Shown piece after piece: positions 42,191 through 50,018 of a DNA stretch of 50,018 bases; position 1 is the first letter of the stretch, and each line of letters starts with the position of its first letter. Made by a program: the position numbers and the translations under genes. The DNA comes from Armatimonadetes bacterium 13_1_40CM_64_14 (GTDB lineage: Bacteria > Sysuimicrobiota > Sysuimicrobiia > Sysuimicrobiales > Kaftiobacteriaceae). The stretch covers positions 1 to 50,018 of the forward strand of contig MNEU01000007.1 in the NCBI GenBank assembly GCA_001917855.1, written 5' to 3'. The notes under the pieces were generated by a model. That model saw nothing but the letters and a program-made list of their open reading frames with translations, ran no database searches and was not told where the DNA came from.

Positions 42191-42670
42191 ATGACTCCCT
42201 GGGCGAAAGGTGCCTTCGCCGGCCTGGCCGTCGGGCTCCTGATCGCGTTTTGGGCTGGGAACACCTCGGTCGATGCATTTATTCGGGTCACAGGGGACGG
42301 CCAACCCCTCCTCGACACCCGGGTGGATGAGTCGGTGGTCGGGCGGCTCGTCAACATTCCGGTGGCCTCGCTCGGCGAACTTGCGGTTTCCAAACGGGTG
42401 TGGCTGGTGGTCACTACCTATGTGTTCACGCTGCGAGTACGGCCGGAGCTCGCCCCAGGACCGGAGCGACCGCTGACCAGGTTACTCGTCAATGTGCGTC
42501 TGCCCGGACGGGTCGTGACCACCAACGCCACCCGTGTCACCGGCGGGACGGCGGTGTGGGAGGGAATGCCCGCGGACGCACTGCAACTCCGCACGGTGGC
42601 CGTCGAGTGGGCGCGCGTCGCGATCCTCGTAGTCGTTCTGGTCGTTGGACTGGGTCTGCGGAGGAGTTAA
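42191..42670 (+). CDS. Unrecognised protein with terminal membrane segments
   Basis: 159 residues. I do not recognise the family. One hydrophobic helix lies at each end (AFAGLAVGLLIAFWAG near the start and VAILVVVLVVGLGL at the end), with a beta-rich middle of about 100 residues (TLRVRPELAPGPERPL, LLVNVRLPGRVVTTNA) likely outside the membrane. It sits between the zincin and the MBL hydrolase genes with short gaps of 42 and 27 bp, so it may share their transcript. No function proposed. Confidence 0.65.
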   Translation: MTPWAKGAFAGLAVGLLIAFWAGNTSVDAFIRVTGDGQPLLDTRVDESVVGRLVNIPVASLGELAVSKRVWLVVTTYVFTLRVRPELAPGPERPLTRLLVNVRLPGRVVTTNATRVTGGTAVWEGMPADALQLRTVAVEWARVAILVVVLVVGLGLRRS

Positions 42671-42697
42671 TCGCCGCAGGCATGAAGCACATGAGAG

Positions 42698-43537
42698 ATG
42701 GCCTCCTTTCACTCGCTCCGGATTCGCATCATACGCAGCGGCAGCAGTGGAAACGCGATCTTCCTTGAGGGCGGGGGGACCCGGCTGGTAGTAGACGTGG
42801 GGCTCCCCGCAGAGGTCGTTGCCCGGGAACTTGCCTCCCTGCCAGACGCCACTCCGATTGATGCTATTCTCCTGACCCATGAGCACGAGGATCACGCCAA
42901 AGGGGCTGGCGTGCTGTCGCGTGCGCTCGGCGCACCCGTGTTAGCCAATGAGGGCACGTTGTCCGCGGCCGCCGCAATTCTCAACGGGGCGGAAAGGGAA
43001 CGCTTCGCCACGGGGGTGCCGTTCCGTGTCGGGGAGCTGGAGGTCGAGGCGTTTCCTGTCCCGCACGACGCGGTTGAGCCGGTGGGGTTTGCTATCTCGT
43101 CCGGGCCGATTCGTGTGCTTATCGCCACCGACCTGGGCGCCGCTGACGCTGAGCTGACCGCCCGCACGAGGGGTGTTGACGTCCTGATCCTCGAGGCCAA
43201 CTACGACCTCCGCCTGTTGTCGGTCAGCCCGTACCCGTGGTTTCTCAAGAACCGCATCCTCAGCCCCACTGGGCATCTGTCTAACGATGCGGCGGCCCGT
43301 GTGGCGGTGGAGGCAGCCTCCGACCGTCTGCAGACGGTGTTCTTGGTGCACCTCAGCGATATCAATAACTTGACGCCACTGGCCCGCGACACCGTGCAGT
43401 GGGCGTTGCAGCGTGAAGGCCTGGGAGACGTCCGCGTGGAGGCCGTCCGACCGAATGGCACAATGCCTCTCTGGTCCCACGCGGCGGGAACCGCGACGGA
43501 GTACGTCCAGCCGACGGATCGACGTCCCGGTGTTTGA
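42698..43537 (+). CDS. YycJ/WalJ-like MBL-fold metallohydrolase
   Basis: 279 residues. Metal-binding motif THEHEDHAKG, later His in VPHDAVEP, Asp in IATDLGAA and His in VFLVHLSDIN complete a two-metal site. The opening IIRSGSSGNAIFLEGGGTRLVVDVG is typical of the YycJ group, some members of which are DNA exonucleases. Its stop overlaps the next gene (GTGTTTGA), so the two are translated together. A nuclease role is inferred by family only. Confidence 0.85.
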   Translation: MASFHSLRIRIIRSGSSGNAIFLEGGGTRLVVDVGLPAEVVARELASLPDATPIDAILLTHEHEDHAKGAGVLSRALGAPVLANEGTLSAAAAILNGAERERFATGVPFRVGELEVEAFPVPHDAVEPVGFAISSGPIRVLIATDLGAADAELTARTRGVDVLILEANYDLRLLSVSPYPWFLKNRILSPTGHLSNDAAARVAVEAASDRLQTVFLVHLSDINNLTPLARDTVQWALQREGLGDVRVEAVRPNGTMPLWSHAAGTATEYVQPTDRRPGV

Positions 43538-44957
43538 ACGGACTCCCTTCGCGGGGAAACCCAACCCCCAGCTCCGGAAGGCGGCAGCGGCCATCTTCAC
43601 GGCCGCGGTGCGGGCCGTGGACCCGGCGGCCGCGGTGCGACGCATGCTGGTGCGTCGCGGGCACCGCCTCCGCCTCGACACGCGGTGGTACGATCTGCGC
43701 CAGAGTCGGCGGATTCTTGTCGTGGGGGCCGGCAAGGCCGCCGCCCCAATGGCGGCCGCGGTGGAACAGGTCCTGGGGAAGCGTATTACCGACGGCCTTG
43801 TGATCGTCAAGTATGGTCATGTGGGACCCCTCCGCCGGATCCGCCTCGTGGAGGCCGGGCATCCGCTGCCTGATACCGCGGGCGAACGCGGCGCGGCCCA
43901 GATGCTGGAGCTGCTCCGCAGCGCATCCGAAGACGACTTGGTCGTGTGCCTGGTGTCGGGGGGCGGATCTGCGCTACTGCCCGCCCCGGTACCGGGGCTC
44001 AGCTTGCAGGAGAAGATCGCTGTCACCGACCTCCTCTTGCGCAGCGGGGCGACGATCCAAGAAGTCAACGTCGTCCGCAAGCACCTGTCACAGGTGAAAG
44101 GCGGGCGCTTGGCACAGGCCGCCGCTCCCGCGCGGCTGTTGGTTTTGGTTCTGTCTGACGTGGTGGGCGATCCACTCGACGCCATTGCGTCGGGACCGGC
44201 GTCGCCTGATCCCACGACGTTTGCAGATGCCCTTGCCGTTGTGCGACGATATCAGATGGAGGAGCGCCTGCCCGCCAGCGCACTCGCCTACCTGCGCCGG
44301 GGCGCTTCGGGCCACGTAGCGGAGACCCCCAAGCCGGGAGATCCGCTGTTTCACCGCGTGCAGGTGGTCGTGGTGGGGAACAACACGCGCGCTCTGGCTG
44401 CGGCCGCCAATCGCGCGAAAGGATTGGGATTCCGCGTCCTCGTGCTTACCCCGTTCCTTCAGGGGGAAGCGCGAGAGGTGGCGCGGGTGTTCGCGAGCGT
44501 GGCACGGAGTATCCGTGCCGTGCGGACCCCGCTCATCCCGCCCGCGTGCCTGTTGGCCGGCGGAGAGACGACAGTGACGGTCCACGGCCCCGGACGCGGG
44601 GGGCGGTGCCAGGAGTTTGCCCTCGCCGCGGCGGCCGAGATCGCCGGATGGCCCGAGACTGTCGTGGCCGGATTCGGGACAGACGGCACGGATGGCCCGA
44701 CGGACGCGGCAGGCGCATTGGTCGATGGGGAGACGACGGCTCGGGCGACATCGTTGGGGTTGGATCTCGATCGCGCCCTGGCTGACAATGACTCCCACGC
44801 CGTTTTCCGCGACCTGGGGGATCTGCTCGTGACCGGTCCGACGAAGACAAACGTCAACGACGTCTATCTTGCCTTAGTGGGGCAAACGGCACCAGCGCGG
44901 GAGGAGACCCGTGTGACCCGACGCAGCAAACACGCCCTGCGCATGACGCGCGGGTGA
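43530..44957 (+). CDS. Glycerate 2-kinase (GK-II, DUF4147/MOFRL)
   Basis: 475 residues from GTG 43530, which overlaps the MBL stop by eight bases; the ORF-track start at 43413 lies inside the MBL gene. The N-terminal half is the DUF4147 domain (LVVGAGKAAAPMAAAVEQVLG, LVSGGGSALLPAPVPG, VNVVRKHLSQVKGGRLA), and the C-terminal MOFRL domain shows LAGGETTVTVHGPGRGGRCQEF and GTDGTDGPTDAAGA. The enzyme phosphorylates glycerate to 2-phosphoglycerate, linking glyoxylate or serine breakdown to glycolysis. It may connect with C2-acid use, but that is only suggestive. Confidence 0.92.
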   Translation: MFERTPFAGKPNPQLRKAAAAIFTAAVRAVDPAAAVRRMLVRRGHRLRLDTRWYDLRQSRRILVVGAGKAAAPMAAAVEQVLGKRITDGLVIVKYGHVGPLRRIRLVEAGHPLPDTAGERGAAQMLELLRSASEDDLVVCLVSGGGSALLPAPVPGLSLQEKIAVTDLLLRSGATIQEVNVVRKHLSQVKGGRLAQAAAPARLLVLVLSDVVGDPLDAIASGPASPDPTTFADALAVVRRYQMEERLPASALAYLRRGASGHVAETPKPGDPLFHRVQVVVVGNNTRALAAAANRAKGLGFRVLVLTPFLQGEAREVARVFASVARSIRAVRTPLIPPACLLAGGETTVTVHGPGRGGRCQEFALAAAAEIAGWPETVVAGFGTDGTDGPTDAAGALVDGETTARATSLGLDLDRALADNDSHAVFRDLGDLLVTGPTKTNVNDVYLALVGQTAPAREETRVTRRSKHALRMTRG

Positions 44958-44979
44958 GCGCGTGATCGAGAAGCGATCG

Positions 44980-46428
44980 ATGAAGATCCTTTTCTGCGTA
45001 TCCGAGGCCGTGCCCCTCGCTAAGACCGGCGGGTTGGCCGATGTGGGTGGGGCTCTGCCAGCGGCGCTGGCCGCCGTGGGCTGCGATGTCCGGGTCGTGC
45101 TGCCGCGGTATCGCAGCATCAGTGAGAGGGGCTGGCGTCCGGTCGGCACGGTGGACGTCTCCAGCGGCGGCGAAGCAGTCAGCGGGACGATTCTTGATGG
45201 CACGATGCCGGAGACCGCTGTGCCCACCTGGCTCGTGGATCAGCCGAAATACTTTGACCGAAGCGGACTCTACGGGGAGGCGGGGCGGGACTATCCTGAC
45301 AACCTAGCGAGGTTTGGGTTCTTCTGCCGGGCCGTGCTGGCCTGGGTGGGACGGCAGTCGTGGAAGCCCGACCTCATTCATTGTAACGACTGGCAGACCG
45401 CGCTGATCCCCCCACTGATCCGGGCCGAGCGCGCCGAGAGAACGCCGACGCTGCTGACGATTCACAACCTGGCGTACCAGGGGTTATTCCCAGCCCAGGA
45501 ATTCGCACTCACCGGCCTGCCCGCATCGTTTTTTACCATGGCGGGGTTGGAGTTTTGGGGGCAAGTGAATGTGCTCAAGGGCGGGCTGGTGTTCGCCGAT
45601 ACCTTGACCAGCGTGAGCGAGACCTATGCTCGGGAGATTCAGACCGCGGAGTTCGGTGCTGGCCTAGACGGTGTGTTGCGAGATCGCGCGCGGGACCTGT
45701 GGGGCATCCTCAATGGAGTCGACTACCGGGTGTGGGACCCGTCGCATGATCCGCTGATCCCCGCTCAGTACTCGGCGGGGGATCTGACGGGCAAACGAAT
45801 TTGTAAGGAACACTTGCAGAGGGAGTTCGGCCTGTACGAGCGACCGGATATCCCCATCGTCGGTATGGTGACGCGTCTGGTCGACCAGAAGGGTCTCGAT
45901 CTGGTGGAGGCCGCCGTGGAGGACCTGTTTGCTTTCGGGGTGCAGCTGGTTGTCCTGGGGGCGGGGGATGCCCGCTACGAGCAGGTCCTCGGCGAACTTC
46001 CGCGCCGGTACCCCAAGCGAGCGGGGATCCGGATCGGTTTTGACAACGCCCTGGCGCATCGCATCGAGGCTGGGGCCGATCTCTTCCTCATGCCGTCGCG
46101 CTACGAGCCCTCTGGACTGAACCAGCTCTACAGCCTCCGCTATGGCACGGTGCCGGTCGTCCGCCACACCGGAGGGCTGGCCGACTCGATCGTCGACACC
46201 ACGCCAGATACGCTGGCCGCGGGCACCGCCAACGGATTTGTCTTTGTCGCCTATGACGCGCCGGCGATGCTGCAGGCCCTGCGCCGGGCACTGGAGGCCT
46301 TCCGGACCCCCCATACCTGGCGTCGGGTCCAGAAGACGGGCATGGCGGCCGACTTCTCCTGGACCGCGTCCGCCCGCAAGTACCACGCGCTCTACGACCG
46401 GACGCTCGCCCAATCCGTCCGCGGGTAA
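44980..46428 (+). CDS. glgA: Glycogen synthase (ADP-glucose)
   Basis: 482 residues from ATG 44980, which gives the family start KILFCVSEAVPLAKTGGLADVGGALP; the GTG at 44962 adds six residues. KTGGL binds the ADP-glucose phosphate. Other marks are IHCNDWQTALIPPL, TIHNLAYQG, SETYAREI and the donor-site region RYEPSGLNQLYSLRYGTVPVVRHTGGL with the conserved Glu. GT5 family. It extends alpha-1,4-glucan chains. No branching enzyme or glgC is in the window. It is followed by a strong ribosome site and galT. Confidence 0.95.
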   Translation: MKILFCVSEAVPLAKTGGLADVGGALPAALAAVGCDVRVVLPRYRSISERGWRPVGTVDVSSGGEAVSGTILDGTMPETAVPTWLVDQPKYFDRSGLYGEAGRDYPDNLARFGFFCRAVLAWVGRQSWKPDLIHCNDWQTALIPPLIRAERAERTPTLLTIHNLAYQGLFPAQEFALTGLPASFFTMAGLEFWGQVNVLKGGLVFADTLTSVSETYAREIQTAEFGAGLDGVLRDRARDLWGILNGVDYRVWDPSHDPLIPAQYSAGDLTGKRICKEHLQREFGLYERPDIPIVGMVTRLVDQKGLDLVEAAVEDLFAFGVQLVVLGAGDARYEQVLGELPRRYPKRAGIRIGFDNALAHRIEAGADLFLMPSRYEPSGLNQLYSLRYGTVPVVRHTGGLADSIVDTTPDTLAAGTANGFVFVAYDAPAMLQALRRALEAFRTPHTWRRVQKTGMAADFSWTASARKYHALYDRTLAQSVRG

Positions 46429-46433
46429 AGGAT

Positions 46434-46485
46434 AAAGGAGGATTCCACAGTGTTCTATCTTACGCGGGGGTGCCTCTGTGCCTGA
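46434..46485 (+). promoter_or_regulatory. Strong ribosome site and possible 11-codon leader peptide before galT
   Basis: AAAGGAGG (46434-46441) lies eight bases before a GTG (46450) that opens an 11-codon frame (VFYLTRGCLCA) ending in TGA at 46483-46485, overlapping the galT start GTG at 46478. The ribosome site is too far (36 bases) for galT itself, which has only GGGGGTG. Translational coupling is inferred. Confidence 0.4.
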
Positions 46486-47524
46486 ATTACGCAAAGACCC
46501 AATCTCTCGGCGCTGGGTCATCATCGCCACTGACCGCGCCGCCCGTCCCACGGACTTTAAGCACGAAGCCGTGGAGGCCAGCGATAGTGACCGCTGTCCG
46601 TTCTGCGAGGGCAGGGAAGCGCAGACGCCGCCGGAAATTTTTGCGATCCGGGCGCCTGGCACTGCGCCCAACACGCCCGGATGGACGGTGCGCGTTGTGT
46701 CCAACAAGTTTCCGGCTCTGCGCATCGAGGGCAGCACGGAGCGGACAAAGGTGGGCCTCTTTACCCGGATGGATGGCGTGGGTGCCCACGAGGTGATCAT
46801 CGAGACGACAGACCACCACCAGCATCTGGCACTGCAGCCGGTGGAACACGTTGCGGATGTCATCCGAGCTTACCTGCAGCGCTACCGCGATTTGCGGGGG
46901 GATGCGCGGTTCGCCTACGGCCTGTTGTTCCGAAATCACGGACGCACGGCGGGTGCATCCCTCTCGCATCCGCACTCACAGCTGATTGCGCTCCCGGTTG
47001 TCCCTCAGCGTGTGGCCATCGAGCTGGAGGCTGCCGAGCACCACCTCGGCCTCCAGGGGACGTGCATCTTCTGTAGGATGCTGGAGGACGAGCGCAAAGC
47101 TGGGGCGCGCATCGTCTTGGAGAACGAGGCGTTCGTGGCCCTCGAGCCGTATGCTTCGCGGTTTCCGTTTGAAACGTGGATTTTGCCGAAAGTCCACGAG
47201 GCGGACTTTGGTGCGCTGCGATCGGACCAGGAGCTCCCGTTTGCCGGGATCCTCCACGAAACCCTCCACCGCCTGCACGTCAGCTTGGATAACCCGCCCT
47301 ACAACTTCGTCATCCACTCGCTGCCCTACCGCAGTGAGGCGAAGCCCGCCTACCACTGGCACGTCGAGGTCATGCCCCGCCTCACTCAAGTGGCAGGTTT
47401 TGAGTGGGGCACCGGCTTCTACATCAACCCCGTCGTCCCAGAGGAAGCGGCCCGGTATCTGCGGGAGGCCGCGCCGGTCGCGGCCTCCGTGGGTCCGGGG
47501 GATCGGCGCCAAGCTGCACGGTGA
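46478..47524 (+). CDS. galT: Galactose-1-phosphate uridylyltransferase
   Basis: 348 residues, HIT superfamily. The active site is SLSHPHSQLIAL (HxHxQ, the nucleophilic His). Cysteine pairs CPFCEG and CIFCRM can hold the structural zinc. LRKDPISRRWVIIATDRAARP is the usual start. It exchanges UMP between UDP-glucose and galactose-1-phosphate. GTG start is set by family alignment. It is 50 bp after glgA and may form a glucan or galactose operon with it; galK and galE are not seen. Family members in some bacteria use other sugar phosphates. Confidence 0.93.
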   Translation: MPELRKDPISRRWVIIATDRAARPTDFKHEAVEASDSDRCPFCEGREAQTPPEIFAIRAPGTAPNTPGWTVRVVSNKFPALRIEGSTERTKVGLFTRMDGVGAHEVIIETTDHHQHLALQPVEHVADVIRAYLQRYRDLRGDARFAYGLLFRNHGRTAGASLSHPHSQLIALPVVPQRVAIELEAAEHHLGLQGTCIFCRMLEDERKAGARIVLENEAFVALEPYASRFPFETWILPKVHEADFGALRSDQELPFAGILHETLHRLHVSLDNPPYNFVIHSLPYRSEAKPAYHWHVEVMPRLTQVAGFEWGTGFYINPVVPEEAARYLREAAPVAASVGPGDRRQAAR

Positions 47525-47686
47525 AGGGGGAGATTAGGCTCTCCCGCATCGACCACACGCGGCACCGCGAGGAATGAGTTCGCCGCCTGTGCGCGGCTGC
47601 CAGACTGCAGGAAGCGTTCGCGACCGAATCGAACGCTAGCCAGACCAGCGTCCTGACTAAGAGGAGCGCACGCAAGGACCGCGCAG

Positions 47687-48568
47687 ATGGATGTCCTCGT
47701 TGCCCAACTCCTGAATTCCCTCCTTTATGCCGCCGTGCTGTTCTTGATCGCCGGCGGGCTCAGCATGATCTATGGCGTCATGCGGATCGTTAATCTCGCG
47801 CACGGCACGCTCTATGCCCTGGGCGCGTACGTGATGGCGTGGGGGCTGTTGCGGCTCGCTGGGGAGTCGGGGACGGAGCCGGCCTATCTCATCGCGTTCT
47901 TGCCGGTGGCCGCTGTGGCTGTCGCCGCGACCGGTGCCGTGGTGGAGCCGCTGCTCCTCCGTCCCCTCTACGCCCGGGCGGAGGAGTATCAGTTGCTGCT
48001 CACGTTCGGTTTGCTGCTGATGCTCGAAGACGTGATGCGCTACATCTGGGGGCCGACGCCTCTGACCGCCAGTTCGTTGTGGGCGGCATTTGGCACACTA
48101 CACCTTCTCGGCGCCACCTATCCCGCCTACAACGTCGTAGTCATCGTGTTGGGGTTGCTGGCGGCGTTGATGTTGTGGGCGTTGATCTTCAAAACGCGCT
48201 TTGGGGTGATGCTGCGGGCGACCTCGCAGAACCGCCGCGTGGCCGCCGCGCTCGGCATCAATGTGAGCAGCGTGTACGTCCAGGCCTTTGCGCTTGGCTG
48301 CCTGATGGCCGGGCTAGCGGGCGCCGTGGTTGTCCCCATCCAGGGGGCGGTTCTGGGGATGGGCGTCGATGCCCTCGTGCTGGCATTTGTGGTCGTGGTG
48401 ATCGGGGGGTTGGGGAGCTTGGAAGGGGCGTTGGTAGGCGCGTTGATCGTGGGCGTGGTGCGCACGCTCGCGATCCAGTACTTCCCCGAGTTGGAGCTGG
48501 CGGTCCTCTACTTGATCGCTGCTGGTGTGTTGATCACCCGCCCCGCAGGCTTGTTGGGGCGGGCATGA
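47687..48568 (+). CDS. livH: Branched-chain amino acid ABC transporter permease LivH
   Basis: 293 residues with about eight hydrophobic segments. The family start is clear: LLNSLLYAAVLFLIAGGLSMIYGVMRIVNLAHGTLYALGAYV, with the later RPLYARAEEYQLLLTFGL and ATSQNRRVAAALGIN, the cytoplasmic EAA-like loop. It forms the translocation pore with LivM in the inner membrane. AAGGA lies nine bases before the ATG. Its stop overlaps livM as ATGA. The binding protein (livK) is not upstream in this window and may lie beyond the end. Solutes of this family include leucine, urea and aromatic compounds. Confidence 0.93.
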   Translation: MDVLVAQLLNSLLYAAVLFLIAGGLSMIYGVMRIVNLAHGTLYALGAYVMAWGLLRLAGESGTEPAYLIAFLPVAAVAVAATGAVVEPLLLRPLYARAEEYQLLLTFGLLLMLEDVMRYIWGPTPLTASSLWAAFGTLHLLGATYPAYNVVVIVLGLLAALMLWALIFKTRFGVMLRATSQNRRVAAALGINVSSVYVQAFALGCLMAGLAGAVVVPIQGAVLGMGVDALVLAFVVVVIGGLGSLEGALVGALIVGVVRTLAIQYFPELELAVLYLIAAGVLITRPAGLLGRA

Positions 48569-49617
48569 CCGTCAAGCACGCGCCAGAGGCTGCGATCGCT
48601 CTGGGGGCGGTCTCCGCCGGCCGCCGCGCGGGGCCGGTCCCCTGGTATGTCTCAGTTCTGGCGGTCGTCGCCTTCGTCCTTCCTTTGCTCGAAAACGTCC
48701 CAGGGCTCGGCTGGCTCGCGTCCCCCTTTCAGCGGATTCAACTCACCTACGGGCTTGTCTTTGGCATTGCGGCGTTGGGGTTCAATCTGCTCCTTGGCTA
48801 CACAGGATTGCTGTCCTTCGGCCATGCGGCGTTCTTCGGCGGCGCGGCGTATGCCACGGGTCTAGTAGTGAAATACCTGCACGCGTCGTCGATCGAATCC
48901 TTCTTGCTCGCGGGGGTCGTATTCAGCCTGCTGGTGGCCGTCGCGTTCGGAGCCGTCTGCGTGCGGTACACGAAGATCTTTTTCTCGATCCTGACCATGG
49001 CGCTATCGCAGGTGCTGTGGGCCCTGGCCCTCAAGTTTTTCTGGATCACCAATGGGACGGACGGTCTCCGGATCCCGACCCCGACGCTACTGGGGGGGTT
49101 GATACCAATCCCCGAGGATAAGGTGCGGTTTCTGTCGTTCACCTATTACTACTACGTCTTGGTCGTCTTCTGCATCTGCGTGGCGGTGATGTGGGTAATT
49201 ACCGCCTCCCCGTTTGGGAAGGCGCTGCAGGCCATTCGTGACAACGAGGTCCGCGCCCAGTTCATCGGCCTGGACGTGCCCCGGTACCGCGGGTTTGCAT
49301 TTGTGGTCTCTGGCGTGTTTACCGGCCTGGCGGGCGCGTTGTTCGCCCCCCTGAACGGGTTAACGACCCCGGACATTCTCCACTGGACCTTTTCAGGGAA
49401 GATCGTCTTTATGACCGTGCTGGGAGGATTCAAGACGTTCAGCGGGCCCATCCTGGGTGGGGTAGCCTATAACTACCTGGAAACCTACGTGATCAAGACC
49501 ACCGAGTATTGGCAGATTCTCCTGGGAGCCATTCTGGTCGCCTTGGTGCTGCTGATGCCCCAGGGTATTATCGGGACGGTCGGCTGGCTCGTGGACTCCC
49601 GACGGCGGCGCCGCTAG
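48565..49617 (+). CDS. livM: Branched-chain amino acid ABC transporter permease LivM
   Basis: 350 residues from ATG 48565, overlapping the livH stop by four bases. The ORF-track frame beginning at 47839 runs antisense-like through livH in the same strand but another frame and is spurious before 48565. Family hallmarks: GLVFGIAALGFNLLLGYTGLLSFGHAAFFGGAAYATG and GKALQAIRDNEVRAQFIGLDV, the loop that contacts LivG/LivF. About eight to ten hydrophobic segments. It pairs with LivH. Confidence 0.95.
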   Translation: MTVKHAPEAAIALGAVSAGRRAGPVPWYVSVLAVVAFVLPLLENVPGLGWLASPFQRIQLTYGLVFGIAALGFNLLLGYTGLLSFGHAAFFGGAAYATGLVVKYLHASSIESFLLAGVVFSLLVAVAFGAVCVRYTKIFFSILTMALSQVLWALALKFFWITNGTDGLRIPTPTLLGGLIPIPEDKVRFLSFTYYYYVLVVFCICVAVMWVITASPFGKALQAIRDNEVRAQFIGLDVPRYRGFAFVVSGVFTGLAGALFAPLNGLTTPDILHWTFSGKIVFMTVLGGFKTFSGPILGGVAYNYLETYVIKTTEYWQILLGAILVALVLLMPQGIIGTVGWLVDSRRRRR

Positions 49618-49618
49618 C

Positions 49619-50018
49619 ATGCCCTTCCTTTTCGGGCAAGGGCTACGCAAGTCGTTTGGGGAGACCCACGCCGTGGACGGGGTGGACTTTCGCGTCGAGA
49701 AAGAGGAGATCGTCTCGCTGGTGGGGTCAAACGGGGCCGGCAAGACGACGCTGCTCAACCTGCTCAGCGGGCTGTTGATGCCCGATGCGGGCCAGATCAC
49801 TTTCGGCGACGCTGACATTACCGATCTCTCCGTGGGGGACCGTATCCGGGCGGGAATCGCGCGGAGTTTCCAGCTGGTCAACCTGTTCGATCAGCTCAGC
49901 GTGCTCGATAACATCCGCCTGACGATCTTTTCGCGCGAGGGCACCACCCGCCACCCCCTGCGCTTAGCCGAACGCGACACACGGACCAAGAGTGAGGCCA
50001 TGGAGATCCTGCGAGCGT
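49619..50018 (+). CDS. livG: Liv-type ABC transporter ATPase LivG (cut by window end)
   Basis: An ATG at 49619, one base after the livM stop, opens a frame that is still open at the window end; the ORF track does not list it. About 133 residues are visible: GLRKSFGETHAVDGVDFRVEKEE, Walker A GSNGAGKTTLLNLLSG, then ITDLSVGDRIRAGIARSFQLVNLFDQLSVLDNI with the Q-loop. This matches LivG. The signature motif and Walker B lie beyond the edge. It powers transport by the LivHM pore. Confidence 0.93.
   Translation, partial: MPFLFGQGLRKSFGETHAVDGVDFRVEKEEIVSLVGSNGAGKTTLLNLLSGLLMPDAGQITFGDADITDLSVGDRIRAGIARSFQLVNLFDQLSVLDNIRLTIFSREGTTRHPLRLAERDTRTKSEAMEILRA

Noticed and set aside
47839-48564. First 240 codons of the ORF-track frame that ends in livM
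   Set aside because: This part reads through livH in another frame and is Arg/Gly-rich; the livM family start is the ATG at 48565.
1-50018. tRNA, rRNA, CRISPR arrays, insertion sequences
   Set aside because: GGTTCGA-like strings were checked at several places (for example near 19361 and 27259) but no cloverleaf fits; no spaced repeats or transposase genes were seen.

Overview
The window is high-GC, densely coded bacterial chromosome with no rRNA, tRNA, CRISPR array or insertion sequence that I could see. Several traits point to a Terrabacteria-type organism (a high-GC Bacillota relative, Chloroflexota/Armatimonadota-like lineage or an uncultured phylum): a Cheo-type LexA box, MrfA/MrfB repair proteins, a ykkC-family riboswitch on gltB, a UgtP-like glycolipid glycosyltransferase and an ANTAR response regulator. 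The phylum cannot be fixed from these genes alone. ADP-glucose glycogen synthase, GalT, glutamate synthase and glutamine synthetase fit a free-living heterotroph; SCO and cupredoxin proteins hint at copper-dependent respiration.

Layout. 1-5.8 kb: cupin, a duplicated PD-(D/E)XK nuclease-like protein, a double DUF4389 membrane protein, and mrfA-mrfB (helicase plus exonuclease) behind a palindromic SOS box. 5.9-12.4 kb: DinB-like protein, trypsin-like protease with a small protein resembling its N-terminal domain, SCO plus dual-cupredoxin operon, a DUF4015 glycoside-hydrolase-like protein, a PsbP/DUF1795-like protein and an EamA transporter. 12.5-14.7 kb: an unknown protein, a lone NMT1/TauA-type binding protein and a second DinB-like protein. 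14.75-19.2 kb: a FadR-type GntR regulator with a palindromic operator and three genes for a 2-oxoacid:ferredoxin oxidoreductase whose active-site motif (YPIRP, not YPITP) points to oxalate oxidoreductase; a strong terminator closes the unit. 19.4-23.0 kb: GMC oxidoreductase, alpha/beta hydrolase and an AIF-like flavoprotein. 23.1-27.5 kb: a tight three-gene operon of PAP2-glycosyltransferase fusion, MFS transporter and polysaccharide deacetylase, probably for glycolipid or envelope polymer work.

27.5-36.3 kb is a nitrogen-assimilation block: a small zinc-ribbon protein, a ykkC-family (probably ppGpp) riboswitch with terminator, gltB, an APC permease behind its own structured terminator leader, and glnA. 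36.5-38.9 kb holds a minus-strand signalling operon (ANTAR response regulator, PP2C phosphatase, Ser/Thr kinase). 39.1-44.9 kb has small redox proteins, a PEGA-domain membrane protein, a zincin, a YycJ-like MBL hydrolase and glycerate 2-kinase. 44.9-47.5 kb is carbohydrate metabolism (glgA, galT). 47.7-50.0 kb is a Liv-type ABC transporter (livH, livM, and livG cut by the window edge).

Strongest leads: the oxalate-oxidoreductase operon with its GntR operator and apparently non-canonical regulator start; the riboswitch-gltB unit; the SOS box on mrfAB; the PAP2-glycosyltransferase fusion in an operon with a possible flippase; and the nuclease with a degenerate second copy of itself. All are read by eye; no database search was run.
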